Below, piece after piece: positions 22,460 through 35,520 of a stretch of 64,000 bases of DNA (position 1 is the first letter of the stretch; each line of letters starts with the position of its first letter). The translations under genes were made by a program, and so were the position numbers. The notes below the pieces were generated by a model, which searched no databases, was not told the origin of the DNA, and saw only the letters and a program-made list of their open reading frames with translations. Origin of the DNA: Chinchilla lanigera (lineage: Eukaryota; Chordata; Mammalia; Rodentia; Chinchillidae). The stretch covers positions 6,894,878-6,958,877 of the forward strand of contig NW_004955438.1 of NCBI RefSeq assembly GCF_000276665.1, in the 5' to 3' direction.

Positions 22460-24300
22460 ATTTGACACAGACTTTTTATGGCATGAGAAGAGAAATAGCA
22501 TAAAACTAAAAAACTCAAGTGACACTATTAGAGTCAAGCATGATCAACTTTGTAAACAACTCTCTTGATATTTAAGCCAAAACTTTTTGTGGTGAGGGAG
22601 AGCTACCATTTCTAGGTAGGAAGTTGCCTCTATAGTCCTGTCACAGTCTTGATGGTGACATCAGTTTTCTTCCTTTTTTTATTTTGTTGGTTCATTTTAG
22701 ATATACTTAACAAAAACATTCTCTTAGTGTTGGTCAAGCTGTGTTAGAGAAACTCAGATTCATATTACTGCAGAGGTATGCAAAGTTGATTTTTTTATAC
22801 ATTACTTGTTGTAAAGAATTTAGGGACTGGTTGATTATCATCTTTAACTAATGGGACAGTGAACTAGATGAGAGAATGAATGGAAGGTGGTTATCACCAT
22901 TTCTAGCATGCACTGTGCCTGAATGGATAGGTGAATGTACTCATGAATAATTGCATTTCTCTTTATATTTTTTTCAATAAGAGCATCTTGCTTCCTCCGT
23001 TAATACTTACACAATATAAGAAAAAGCAAGAGAAGTAACTTGAGCAACTTGAGACTTTGAGAATTGCTAACTATCATTATGTACATGATGGGGTAGGTGA
23101 AGGAGGTCATAAAACATCTGAACTCCTTCCAGCATGGTTGACCCTTTGCAAACCCAGATGTTTCAATGACTGCTCAATGGAGACATGTGGGATTATAAAT
23201 ATGTCCCATCTGCTGCTACCGTCTGCCTGATATCACAAAGTACAAAATTGCCTATTGCACTCAGCAGGCAGGGACAACAGTCTCCATTCCAGTCCATGGG
23301 AAAATTAAAAGGTGACCAGAAATCTTTCTTCTGGTAAAGGCTTTCAATATTCATCCAAAGGGAATAAATGAAGGTTAAGGCAATCACTTTGCTAATGTTT
23401 GGCTCTATAGCAGTGCCATGGGAGATATTTTATGATTTAACTGAGACATATAAACCTAGATTGTCACAAACAAAAATAAGAGTGCATTTAAATGTTCAAT
23501 TCTCAAAATAATGAATGCATGCTTGCAGCATTTCGTGGACTACAAAAGTATTTGCTTCAAATGGACTCTAAGATTCAAGTACTTTAACATCTTAAGGAGA
23601 TAAAAACTTACAGTTTGAATATATAATATTCACAGTAGTATACTTAATGCCAATAATATATTGAGGTTTTGTATTTCCTCTGCTACACTTTTTTCTGTTT
23701 ATCCTAACCTAGTTTTTTATTGTCTTTCCTACATTTTGCACTTTGTAATTCTTCCATTGTGTGTTTATTTGTCACAACCATTCCACTTCGTCAGTGTTCT
23801 CTAGGATAGCAGCAACTTTTCTCCATTACGTTTTGGATACAGAACCCAGGAAAGTGACTGGCATGCTTCACACATTCCATAAATAGTGTGGAATATATTA
23901 CAAGCTAATAAAGATAATTTCCATTGTCTAAATATATCCCATACACCAAATATTAAATATATTTCACCAAACTTTAACAGGAACATAAATTCAGATGCTT
24001 AAAATGTTCAATTCCACCTTGAACATAAGACAGTATCATGTATATTTACATATATTCTCATGGACTAAATTTTAGAAAAAAAAAACAAAACGATAGCACT
24101 CATGTGAAGTATATTGCAGACCTGAATTTACCTTAACTAAACGAGAACACAAATTAAGGTGACTTGATTCTCACGAAGAGGAAGTCACAAATGATAGATA
24201 ATACATACATTAATATAGAATTAGATGGATTTATATATCAATTCTCCATAGATACAGTAATAAGTAACAGATGGATAGATTGATAAGAGATGATAGATAG
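22460..24300. other. Unique DNA; GC-balanced part near 23080-23390
   Basis: No repeats are recognised. The 23080-23390 portion is non-repetitive and less AT-rich, but its only open frame (minus, 23193-23387) has no identifiable domain. A short GATA-type patch lies at about 24270-24300. Confidence 0.4.
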
Positions 24301-24304
24301 ATGA

Positions 24305-24685
24305 ATAAGTGGATTGTTTACTGGTCACAATTTAAAGGAGGAAGGATTGATTCTGGCTTACAGTTTCAGAGGTTTCAGCTCATGGCTGGCTGACTTTGAG
24401 GCTGAAACGTCATGGCCAAACATCATGATGGAGGAAACCTGCTTGACAACCAGGAAGCAGAGCAAGTAAGGAAGAGGCGGAAGAAAAGTGACTGGGGACC
24501 AGATATAAGCCTGATGCTATAACCCCATCACTCCCCTGCTGCCCAGTGAGTAACTTATTGTAGACCTGCTCTCAAGAGGAATGTAATAGTAGATGAAGCA
24601 ATAACCTCCAGGTTCCAATATGAAAGCCATGCCTGAAGAGGGATTCAGCTCCTAGCCTTGGACAGTCAACATTTTGGGCATGAAT
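24305..24685 (-). mobile_element. MaLR-type LTR, antisense
   Basis: Antisense landmarks of the MaLR 3' LTR region: GCTTACAGTTTCAGAGGTTT, TCAGCTCATGGCTGGCTGAC, ACATCATGATGG, AACCAGGAAGCAGAG, and ACCAGATATAAGCC towards the LTR 5' half. On the minus strand this is the usual 'catgatg ... cttcctgg ... gctgaaacctctgaaactg' order. The extreme 5' end is diverged. No internal retroviral sequence is attached. Confidence 0.75.
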
Positions 24686-24689
24686 TGAC

Positions 24690-25295
24690 TTTCTATATTA
24701 AGAGGTGTTTCTGATACAAAGCATTAACACCTGTATATATGATGCTTTGAATTTGTTCCATTTCACTGGACTCTACCCCCTAAATCCACCTTCTAAAATT
24801 TATACTGCAGTTTTAGATTACTAAAATGAAAACATATTGCTTCTAATATGAAAAACATCCATTTATTGGGTTGAGTCAACAAAAGTAAACCACAAGCTTA
24901 GATGTACCTCTCATTCTGTACCTTTCACTGTTGTTTCCTATGATAGAGTGAACTTGAAATACTTTCAGCACTTTAGTTTCAACATTGATAGTATAAAGGA
25001 AGCAAAGTGAAAAATGTGAAGGACAAAATGAACTCTGAACTATTTCACCTTTTTAAACAAGCAATTTAGTAATTTCTTTGGCCTTAACCTACCAACTAAC
25101 CCAGCAAGTGTGCTAATTAATTATAAATCAAGTGTTATGATTTAGTCATTTAATTTCAGTGGAATCGTGTTATGGAATTATTCTTTCCAAGTATACTGTA
25201 TTATTTATTGACTATGAAGAGATAACATAAATTTTCTAGTTCATTCCTTTTTCTCATAGATTAATAAGCTGAGGTCTAGGGATTAATTATCATTC
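24690..25295. other. AT-rich unique DNA, no feature seen
   Basis: Nothing recognisable. Confidence 0.5.
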
Positions 25296-25299
25296 AAAC

Positions 25300-25830
25300 T
25301 TCAGAAGGTATTTATGGAGGCCCTGCAATATAGCAGGCAGCTTACTGAGTGTAAAAGCCAAACCAGACAAGAGAAGAAATACTATGGCTTGAACATACAG
25401 TCCAATGTTTTGAAAAGAGGCTAATAAAAGAGCATTCTAAAAATAAATCTCAAATAATAAAAGACAGAAATAGAATGAGAAATCTTAATATAATAGAATA
25501 AATCCAATTAAGATAAGGAATGCAGGCACAAGGATCTAGTTAGGTGGAAATTAGGGAAAGTCTTTTTAAGATTCATAGAAGAAACAAGAAAATCTACCAA
25601 TAAGCAGTGAAGAACCCATTCCAGAGAAGGAGGAGCCTGTCATATCAACAAATTAAACACTGAGCTATATGGGCAGTTGAATACCAAGGAGTTGTGTAAG
25701 ATGACAGGGGCCAGGCCATACAAGATATTAGAGAGTATGGGGGAAGATTCCATTTAGATTCTATTCTGACTGTGATGGGAAGTCATTTAAAATGCTGAAA
25801 CATCAATGGGGGCAGGAAAATAACAATTTG
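25300..25830 (-). mobile_element. L2-type LINE fragment, antisense, ancient
   Basis: The order of phrases follows the mammal-wide L2 3' region in antisense: a 'tatttatggaggccctgcaatatagcaggc' type start, then AGAACCCATTCCAGAGAAGG, GGGGCCAGGCCATACAAGAT and GATGGGAAGTCATTTAAAAT. The same series recurs, better preserved, at 62590 onwards. Reading frames are destroyed. Confidence 0.6.
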
Positions 25831-26079
25831 GCCAAAAGGAAGTAACACTTTCTGGAAGATAGATACCTACCTGATTGCTGGGAACATAGGGGCAATGTTC
25901 AAGATCAGACATGAAGGCTATGTTGGGAAAGGCAAAATAAAAATAACTGCTGCAGCTACTCAGATATACAGACATAAAATTTCAAATGACATTTTCATTC
26001 ATTTGTAAAGAGACTAAATTTACTACACGTTTCAGTATGTTATTCTTTCTCAATGTGCCTTTTCAAATGAGACAGTTTT

Positions 26080-26660
26080 TCCTCATAATGTAAGATTTCC
26101 TTTTACTTATATTTACTGATGAAAGAAAGATTATAATTTATTTGCTTGTACATATATATATATATACTGTGTATATAATTTACTTCATTTTAAATTATAT
26201 TTTCACTAGAATTTAATTCTATACTTTCACATTTTTTCTTTCCACATTGTAAATATCCCTGTCCACTGGATTCCAGTTTCCTTATGCTTTAGAATTAGTT
26301 TAACGACATGCTACCGTGTTTAAAATATTTTTTCTTTGATTTTACAGTTTTGTATGCTTGCAGTTTGACTATGACCTAATACTCATTTTAACATTCTGAT
26401 TATTTCCTGAATATGGGGATGGGTAAATTTCATGAGATTGAAAAATTCATCAGCTAATTTTTATTGCTCCAGTTATAATTTTTTCCTCTTTCCTTCTTGG
26501 ACTCCATGTATGTTTTAAATGTCTTTGACTAAGTCCATTATATCTCCTATGATTATAGACTTTCCAGTTCTTTCTTCATGTTTATGCTTAAATTAGAACA
26601 TTTCTTTTGATATTTTCTAGGAGTTTATTAATTCTGTTACTTTTGTTACCCTGTCAAATG
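26080..26660 (-). mobile_element. Possible ancient L1 fragment, antisense
   Basis: Phrases such as TTTGATTTTACAGTTTTGTA, TGCTTGCAGTTTGACTATGA and TCTTGGACTCCATGTATGT follow an order I associate with antisense old L1 sequence. Divergence is high and no end is visible. A TA-repeat lies at about 26152-26166. Confidence 0.4.
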
Positions 26661-27250
26661 ATTCCTCAAATTAAGATTATACAGAAAAATTATTTTTACA
26701 AATTATAAATCTCAATTGGGATGTTCCCTTTCATTTATACCTATTTTCTGAATACATATTTTTGTACCCATCCAAATTTCACAAAGACATTTATACAGTA
26801 AATATTACTTGGGGAAAGAGGCTAACTAAGGTACAAATGAACATCTCCCATACTGCACTCACTTATGAATGTATGCTCTTTTCATTGGACACTATGAGAA
26901 AGGGTAGGAGGAAGCCAGTTCCCATCAGTGTTCCCAGGACAGACAGTCTTACCTAGGTTAGGTGAGGAGAATGTATGACAAATCACAGCATTTGGTTATC
27001 ATGCCATGTTAACTCATCAGGTCTTTTAGATGAGGGAAACGTATTAGAATTTTAAGCACTAATTTTAAGTCGAGCAGGTTAAAGACACTGACTTAATTAC
27101 TCTTTCATTTTCTTTTTATCTCTCCTCCACAATTCACCTATAATGTTTGTACTGGGTTCTTGGGGCAGGCATAATAAAATCAAGCAGGTGAATGAAATGT
27201 AACCATTCAATCTCTAGAAAAAATTTCCATAAGCATGAGATATGTTTGAC
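26661..27250. other. Unique DNA, no feature seen
   Basis: The open frame at 26762-26956 is unremarkable. No repeat is recognised. Confidence 0.5.
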
Positions 27251-27257
27251 AAGAGTT

Positions 27258-27439
27258 TTTTTTTTTTGTTTTTTTTTTGTTTTTTTGTTTTTTTTGTTTT
27301 TTCTCCGGTACCGGGAACCAAACTCACGACCTTGCGCTTGCCAGGCAGGCGCTTTTGCGGCTGAGCTAAATCCCCAGCCCCCAACTAAATCCCCAGCCCC
27401 CAACTAAATCCCCAGCCCCCAGCTAAATCCCCAGCCCCC
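27258..27439 (-). mobile_element. ID-type SINE with four tandem copies of its 5' end
   Basis: Antisense young ID with a GGTACCGGGAACCAAACTCA segment and a long interrupted T-run. At its 5' end the 19-bp unit CTAAATCCCCAGCCCCCAA occurs four times, starting at 27366, 27385, 27404 and 27423. On the minus strand the first 18-19 bases of the element are repeated before the rest follows. The short TSD aagagtt (27251-27257 and 27440-27446) lies outside the array, so the expansion belongs to the insertion or arose within it later. The only variation is the final A/G of units. Confidence 0.95.
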
Positions 27440-27610
27440 AAGAGTTATACCTACATTCATACAAGTAATAAAGGGATTACTATTAATATTCTTTACCATG
27501 AAAAGTCTTACCTTAAAAAATATTCTAGAGGATTTGGTAAAGGGATACACAAAAAAAAAACAGTAAAAACTGAAATAAGAAAAATTAAATCTAAATGTAT
27601 GAATCTATTT

Positions 27611-27975
27611 TATACTGCTATAATGAAATACCCAAGTCAAGCTAACTTTATTTTTAAAAAGGTTTATTTAGCTCAGCTAATTAATTTGAAGGTTGAAAGT
27701 CAAAATAGCATAATTCTGGGCTTGGCAATGGACCATTGGCAGATAGATGGTAGGAGTGAAACAAGTATGCAATAGAGCAATCACATTAAACAGGAAGATA
27801 GGCTGGGATCACAATCCTACAGTGCCTTTCTAGGACAGGGTTGTAATTAACATACTCACTGCTCAGTGGGCCCCGCCTCTAAAGGTTCAACACAGTCACT
27901 GAACCATTAAGGATCAATACTCCATTGCACGATTATTTAAAGGGACAGGTGTAACAATATCCAAAACATAACACA
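27611..27975 (-). mobile_element. MaLR-type LTR, antisense
   Basis: The minus strand begins TGTTATGTTTTGGATATTGT at about 27975 and contains AGAGGCGGGGCCCACTGAGC. It ends with CTTGACTTGGGTATTTCATT and ATAGCAGTATAAAATAG. Start, 'gcggggcc' segment and end all fit a MaLR LTR. Confidence 0.78.
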
Positions 27976-29620
27976 TGATGTTAAAAGTCATACTAATCTA
28001 TGTCAAACTACTTTGAAAGCAACACTTAATGAAACAAGAAGCACCATGACTTTTAAAGTTCCTGGAATATATTGAGAGAGCCTGCTTTTAAATCTGACCT
28101 CACTTTGATGAATTAAGGACCTCTGTGGAAAGCAATTAAGTTGATTTATAAAAGTTATGAGCATCCTTCATCTTTCATTGGCATGCAAACCTATTTTCGA
28201 ATAGTTAGTTGAAGTATTCTTTAACTATTACTCTGCAATACCATGTTTTCTATATTTTTTGTGGTATTTTTTCTAACTATTCTGTTGAAAATACACTTCT
28301 CATTTCACTTCAAAATTAGGTTTTGAATTATTTGATTTTAAAGATACAGCTGTCTTCTTACTCTATGTCTTTGTGGTGCAATCTCATGGCCTCATGTATA
28401 TTCTCTAGCTTGTAATTTAAAAATTTATCCCCTCCCTGCACTTTCTCTGAGTTTTCAACTTATGTTTACAGCTGCATTTTTCACTACCACTCCAAAATGT
28501 TTCAAATGCAAGTCAAATTAATATATCAAAAGTCGGAGTGAGTTACTGATCTTCATTCCAAACCTGTGAATAACACTCCAAAAGCTGTGCAAAGTAAACA
28601 TATTTTTTGATCCCTTAATCTCAGAAGCTGCCATCTATACATGCAGCAAAATCCAAAGTTTAATCATTGGTCTTTTCAGCAGAGTAAATCAGTCATTGAT
28701 TTCTAAGCCTTGTCAATTATTTTCAGAGCTTTCTATACCTACATTACACATAACTTAATCGTTTACAACTAGTAATCATATACTCCCATGCTAACCTAAT
28801 CAATACTGAACTTTCTTACTAGTCTAAATTTTCCACAAAATCATAGACTGTATGTATCTTTGCTAAATATTGTACTCCCAACACATAGCACAGTTTTGGA
28901 ACTTAACAAATGTTTCATACATAATCATACAATGAATTTTTTGTTGAAGCAAATACAAAATTTAAGCATTTTATAAGAAAAAAATCTCAAATCTTTTTAA
29001 GATGATGTGAATTTTTAAAAATCCACTTTTAGTCCCAGCTCTTTCTAAGTCAATTACTTTTAAACTATAGCTACATTTACTTGGTGTAAGCATTACAAAT
29101 ATTTTTCCGATTAATTAAGGTCAGATGTACTGCATTAATGTGGGCAAATAGACTAATTTGACAAATTATCCTCCCTACTTATTTAAGTATTTTGATATAG
29201 CAACAGATGCTGTGTGGATGGATTTAGAAACAGTATATATTGTCCTGAAAGTTAAAGAAATTTTAGTAAATTCTTGTTAAAAGTATACAAAAATGAAAAA
29301 GTACGTGAATAATATGTTTAAGCAATGTAGGTGATAAAAGATATATCTAATTTTTGATCTAGTTACTCTGCATTATAGATTATTATTGAATAGTTTTGAT
29401 TAGTATTACCTCAGCCAGTAAAATTAGAGAGGCTGACACCTTTTGATCAAGATATTTCCTTGTCCATATCACAATGATTTTGCACCCTATATGTTTGTAA
29501 GTAAATATTACTTTACATATATGTGTTAACTTCATAGGAAGTATAATGGTGATTACAAAGACTTGTGTAATAAGAGGGATGAGGAAACATCATCAAAATA
29601 TATATAATTTTAGCCACATA
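27976..29620. other. AT-rich unique DNA, no feature seen
   Basis: No recognised repeat or gene. Confidence 0.5.
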
Positions 29621-29637
29621 GAAAAGGAGGGATGTGG

Positions 29638-29742
29638 GGGCTGGGGATTTAGCTCAGCGGCAAAGTGCCTGCCTGGCAAGCACAAGGTCATGAGTTCGGT
29701 TCCTGGTACCGGAGAAAAACCAAAAAAAAAAAAAAAAAGAAA
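29638..29742 (+). mobile_element. ID-type SINE, young copy
   Basis: Full-length plus copy with GGGGGCTGGGGATTTAGCTC, GAGTTCGGTTCCTGGTACCG, and an A16 run followed by GAAAG. A perfect 17-bp TSD gaaaaggagggatgtgg lies at 29621-29637 and 29743-29759. The 128-codon open frame at 29546-29932 passes through the SINE and is not a gene. Confidence 0.96.
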
Positions 29743-29759
29743 GAAAAGGAGGGATGTGG

Positions 29760-32540
29760 AGAGGACAAGTGTGTGTAGGAAGAAAGCGGGAATGGCTTCT
29801 AATGCCAATGGAATTTTGTTATGTGGTGATCATGTTCTTAAGCTGATTATGGTAGTGGCTACACAGTGGCTGCATAGCTCTGTGATTATAGTAAGAACCA
29901 CTGGATGGTACATTTTAAATGGAGAATTGTAAACTTTACATGGGTAATCTTGTAATCTGTTAGGTATACCTAATTATTTCTATAAAGGAGAAAATTGTGA
30001 AATTGAACCAGTTTAGCCATTTGATGGTGTAGTGGGCTGAATAAAGTGAAGTTTTATACTTGGAAATGTTTGTTTCTTGTGTTGATGTTCTCACAGAACC
30101 CTAGATGTGGACAGTAAAGTGGCAGAAGAAGATTTTAGTCAAGAACTGTTCCAATATGGGGAAAGAGAACTCACTGTAGAACTGGGCTGAATTTGGATCA
30201 AAACAAGAAGACGCTGGTAGTCAAACAGCAACCTATGGTTAAATGGATGTAAAAGTACTAGTGTTATGGTTTGTGTTTGATCGTTTCACATTATTTAGTT
30301 CATATAGAAAACTATCTGTGATAATATTTTGTGATATAATGACATTAATATTTAGTCTGTATACAATATTGATGACTTTAATCTGTCTAAGTTCTGTGCA
30401 AGTTATTTGTTTTAACTTTTGTTTTTAATCTTCCAAATAATTTTAGTTATACAGATAATGCAATTTTACTCTTGGTTTTTTAATAATGATTGATCATTGA
30501 AATTCTGTTCTGTTTTGTTTGGAAACGTGTAACAATTTTGTATTTTACATAAATGTTTGAAGAAACAAATGCATTTCAGCATGCCTCTGTGTATGTCAAG
30601 TCATACAGCAACGATATCTCCTAAATGAGGTAAATAATGGCATTCTAGTGTAGGATATGTTCTGCTATAGCAAGTATAGGACTCACCAAAGCTTTAAATC
30701 TGAACCTATTTAAGAAATATCCTCAAAAAAAAAGAAATATCCTCAATTCAAATATATAATAACACATTTATTCTCAATTTGCCTTTTATTTCCATTCATC
30801 TTAGGGATCCACAAGTTGAGACAAGGTTTATATTATTATGTTTATTAATAAAGGTATAGTCACACATCAAAGGCTATTTCTTAAAAGACAAATGCAATGT
30901 TTATTAAGATCTTTGTATGAGTATCAGAAGCTGTTTTCAACATCTTCAGCCCTCATTGACAGGGAACATGCTTGCATATAAATCCCTATTTAGGTCTAGA
31001 TAAGTTTTGACTTGCAATATGAAAGGAAGCAGTGATGTATTGAAAAGAGACTTTATGGAAGCATTTACATCACAAATTTCCTGAAAGTGCTTGGCACACT
31101 GTAGGCATGATCTTTATCAGATAGCTCTCTATGCATATATGTATCGTTTATTGATGTCAGTCTGATGTTTATGGCCATGTCTATAAGAAATGAATATATG
31201 GTAACTCTAACTGATACAATATTTGCAATGCAGCTGTATCAGAAAATTAAAAAATATTGTAATTTAATATTTTCTAACAGTATAACTGAATTTAAGGTAT
31301 GTAAGCAACAGCAAAAATACCTGAAAAGAAATGTTGTACGGGTTTTATAATCATAGTTTAGGCAAAGTACATAATTATTCATGTGTAATAAACCACTCTG
31401 CATATAAGTATATATAATGTACTCCCAAATCAAATGGCTGGCTGAATAACAAATAAGAGCTGGTTTTCAGGTATCAATCATGTCTATTGGTACCCTCAGC
31501 AATTAACAGAAACATTCTTGAGCATGGAATTTAAGAACACTGCTCAGAATTGAGAATGTAACTGTGACTATGAAGGCTATAAAACTTCCTATGTCTGTTG
31601 ACAAGCAGCTATAGGCATCTGGACTCTGAGGTCTACTGTGATACGCTTAGCAACAGAGAACTAAGGACATTTTATCAATTTAAAAGGCATGGACAGGTCT
31701 ATCTCTCTCTGTCTGTCAACCTCTATTTAAACAACTACTTCAAAATAGTTTTTTTCAATATTAGAATAATAATATAGCAATGACATTTATCCTACAAGAA
31801 GCTTTCCCACAGGAAATAGACCCATGAAAGATATAAAGATTAAGCCCATTTTGTTTGTTGTGAGATTCGCACCTACAACGAGGCCAACAGAAATTAGTGA
31901 ATCTGTGACATCAGATTCTGTCTTCATTGAGTTACTAACGTTTTGTGACTTTGGATATATCATGAGACTTTGTAATTTTTGTTTGATCATCCATACATTG
32001 AAAGAGGATCCAATTTTTTTCTTGCTTGTAGGACATTTGAGAAGTCATATAATTTGATGAAAGTCTTGCAGGTTAATATGGTTAGCTATTGCATCTGATT
32101 TATTATCTGATGCTTTACAAGTGAAATTTCTTTTTTCAATATTTACTCCTTTTTAAAATGGGAACAAGTATTTAAAATCTGGGTCCACCTTACTTCTCCA
32201 TGATGGATTTCTTATGCCAATGTTCATCAAAAGTGTACACACTGAATAATGCAGCAAATTTGGGGGCAGAAGTAAGCCAGCTACAGTACATTGAAATGGA
32301 GATGTGAATTAGTAATTGGAACTGATGTGGACAGGAAGATATGTGAAATCTTGGGTTCTGTGCACAGTTGAGATAATTCTGGGGTAGTGGGAACTAACCA
32401 AATAGATTGCGTTAGGGAACGAAAACTGACAATTATAAGTGATTTGTATGTGTCTGCTTCTCTGTTAGAGAGAGGGAGGAAGAGTGAAAGAAAATATGAT
32501 GTTTTGAAGATTAGAGAAAAAAGATGCTAAAATATGGTAT
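29760..32540. other. AT-rich unique DNA, no feature seen
   Basis: No repeat family, RNA gene or exon is recognised in this 2.8-kb stretch. A tandem duplication of AAAGAAATATCCTCAA lies near 30711-30746. Confidence 0.45.
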
Positions 32541-32682
32541 AAAATGTACATGCCTTTAATCCCAGCAGTCAGGAGGCTGAGACAGGAGGATCATTGCAAG
32601 ATCGAGACCAGCCTGGGCTACAAAGTAAACTCAAGTCCAGCCTGAATTGCACAATGAGACCTTGTCTCAAAAAGACAAAAAA
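32541..32682 (+). mobile_element. B1-type SINE, head truncated or diverged
   Basis: From CATGCCTTTAATCCCAGCAG it proceeds through GGAGGCTGAGACAGGAGGAT, GAGACCAGCCTGGGCTACAA and GAGACCTTGTCTCAAAAAG. The first bases of the usual B1 head are missing or changed. No TSD was recognised. Confidence 0.9.
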
Positions 32683-34575
32683 ACTGGAACAAAGTTATCT
32701 AGAATGTAAGATTTCTATCTGTGAATAAGTATATGCATCAGAGTCATTGCAATTTGAAGAGATAAACTCTTAGTATAAGCTCTATTAAGTATTTGAGTTT
32801 CCAGGGAAAGAAAAAAGGCTTTTTCTGAAATATTTTAGTTTCAAAATTAACCTAAGGAAATATCTAAATTACATATAAAATTCAGCTTATATGTATGTGC
32901 TTTACTTAAGCATTGCCGACTAATTAAAATATGGAGTAACTGAAAAGAGCACAACAGAAAAAATAAAATTATCGCTGTAATTACATCTGCAAAAATGTAT
33001 ACATCTAGGACACACATATACTTTTAACCATCTTCTACTGAGTATACCCAGAAAATGTCTGAAAATACTGCTAATACAGTGCTAGTGAGTGCTTATACCA
33101 ATAAATGGAACTATCGTTACTCTTCCCTGTGTATCCATATTTTAAAATGGATATGCAATGCTTTGATGATATCAAAACTTCAATTCCCTTTTGTTAGAGT
33201 ATTTTATTAAGTATTTGGATTAAAATAAATTTAGACTTTTACATGAAATCAGATATATTGTATTATATTAAAGTAGTAATAAAAATAAAACCAGGTAGTG
33301 AATTCAGATGGAAAAAAAATTGAAATAAAATAAATGTGTATAAATATACTGCAACATCTGAAGAGGAAAATCATGGATAATGAACATCCAATATTAAAAA
33401 AATAAGTTACTACAGGATCATCTGTGCTAGACTGATGGGGAAACTGTATTATATCTAGAAAGAAGTTAATACATAAATCTAAAGTAGTGTTTATATTTGA
33501 CAGTAATTCTACATCGAGAGATTTAATCTAAGGATATTAGAGATTTGCATATTCATATATAAGAATGTTCATCATGAAAATGGTAGAGTATTTCAATATA
33601 TAAAAATGGTTAAAGCAATTTCCACTTATTGAAGACAGAAATTTTGTAAAATTTAAAATTATTAATTTTTCAAAGACTGACATATGAAATGCATGTTGTA
33701 TAATTTTGAGGAAAGTATTAGGCAATTTCTCTAAACAATATATTCTTATTCCAAATATTTGCTCTCCATATAATAGATGCTTTATCTTATCAAAAGTGAT
33801 TGATGAGAAAATAGAATTATTCAGTATAATACAAATAAAGTATTTGTCATACAGCTCAATCCTTACACATGGAGACGTGGTAGCAAAGTGTAAAGGACAA
33901 CACTGCCTGTGATTCTGGGGATGGCTCTGAAGATACTGCAGGTTAACAGCACTAAAAGGATAGAAAGCTGGATGTACATGGGAAGTCTGAGAGCTACGTA
34001 GAATGAGTGGACCAAAGAACTAAGCAGAGTTGACTGGAACCTATGTCCAACTTCCAGGCTCTCACTTCAGTGACAGAGATGACAGACAGCAAAAGCTGGC
34101 ATCCTTTGCAGCAGGGCTGCACATTTTCCCAGCCCAAGACTTAATAGGCTGAAGGACAGCTGAGGGGACCTGCTATTAGGAAATCATCACCAAAGAATAT
34201 GCACTATCATTGTGCTGCAGGTCTTAGCCCATACTGGTGAGACTCTTTCAGTCAGCTCTGACTATTATGTACTACAGCTTCCCTCCTAGTTCTTTCTGGT
34301 CAAGTCTAATTTGGAATCACTCCAGCAAAGGAATTCTGGAAGGGTAGCTCCAGTTGAACTAAGGTGACCAGCCATAAAGTCATGTAGGCATATTTGTAAA
34401 TGTACTGTAAGTATGTGGTCATAAAATTAAACAACAGAAGGGAATTAACAATCTTTTCTGCTGATGGGATGATAGTTAATATTTTTTTTCATTATATTTT
34501 CCTGTCGTAGTTTTAGACTGTTCTTTTTTGAATGATAATGTAATTTTCTAAAGTTAAATATAAGAATTTATAAAA
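32683..34575. other. AT-rich unique DNA; GC-balanced stretch 33870-34380
   Basis: Nothing is identified. The 33870-34380 part is less AT-rich and non-repetitive to the eye. It could be an old LTR or a conserved non-coding block; the sequence does not decide. Confidence 0.35.
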
Positions 34576-35105
34576 TAACTAAGGCAGCTAAGATAACTAT
34601 ACCTCTGATTTCTATTGCTTCATTGAAAGGAAAAGTTAATGCTTAATTTCTTTTATTTTGACCAATTTTACATGTTTATATCTAGTAATTGGAGCAACTA
34701 CTTTGAAGACAACAATATGCAATATAACAACAATTGTTGAATTCTTATCATTTTGTTTTGTGAAATTCTAAATACAATGCACACTGGTGCATTCCTTTCA
34801 TCTTTTCTAGTGAAACTCTGTAACATTTTTAATTTTTTTGTTTTTATTTTTTATTCTCTTTAATAGTTTGATCAATAATATAACAACCACTATTAATTCC
34901 TATCATTTTGTTCTGAAACTCTGTATCATTTTTATTGTTTTTGCTTTGTTTTGTTTTTGTCTATTTTATTGGTATTTTGCTATTTTTAAATTATTAATAT
35001 TCTCTTCAAAATAAAAACTGAAATTCTGTATCATTTCTAATGTTTTTTCCTAAATTGTTGTAACTATATTTTATTCTCTCTAAAATAAAAAAATCTAGAT
35101 TATGG
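34576..35105 (+). mobile_element. L1 3' UTR fragment with internal duplications
   Basis: It starts with GGCAGCTAAGATAACTATAC and TGATTTCTATTGCTTCATTG and ends ATTCTCTCTAAAATAAAAAA, matching the 3' UTRs at 42810-43198 and 57715-57935. It is longer than those because segments recur: AATATAACAACAATTGTT (34721) recurs as AATATAACAACCACTATT (34877), and CTGAAACTCTGTATCATTTT (34913) recurs as CTGAAATTCTGTATCATTTC (35018). No ORF2 sequence is attached. Confidence 0.75.
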
Positions 35106-35375
35106 TAACTAATGAACACATGACAGTCATTATTTGAAGCAGATAAGCTCCATAAGGTGAAAATTTAAAAATAGGAAAAGGTGTAAAATCTTGATGAATA
35201 TCAACAATTGTCACATGGAGCTCATATTCTAATAAATAAAACAAAAACAATATATGAATAGCTCCATGATAAAGATATACTAGTAAAGAAATATAGAATA
35301 CACTGAATACATAAGAATGTGCAGGTATTAAAACAGGATCAGGTTTAGTCAAAATAACTGAAAGCAGATTTTATT

Positions 35376-35520
35376 TGGAATGGGATCTTCTTTTATACTT
35401 CAGGCTGACTTTGAACTCACTTGGTAGCTCAGGTGCTAGTGCAAACTGAAGAAGATCCTCCTTCCTTAGCTTCCCAAGAACTGGGATTAAAGTACATGTA
35501 CTCATGCCAGGCCTAAGCGA
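35376..35520 (-). mobile_element. B1-type SINE, old diverged copy
   Basis: Antisense B1 remnants in order: GGGATCTTCTTTTATACTTC, CAGGCTGACTTTGAACTCAC, GAAGATCCTCCTTCCTTAGC and TTCCCAAGAACTGGGATTAA. It is more diverged than the copies at 12837 or 55464. Confidence 0.75.

Noticed and set aside
27366..27441. Four short direct repeats that could suggest a CRISPR-like array
   Set aside because: There are no spacers, the host is a mammal, and the unit is the 5' end of an ID SINE.
29546..29932. 128-codon open frame
   Set aside because: It crosses an ID SINE and its A-run, giving Lys-rich junk.
34576..35112. TSD taactaa around the L1 tail
   Set aside because: Seven bases in AT-rich DNA is too weak to define the insertion ends.
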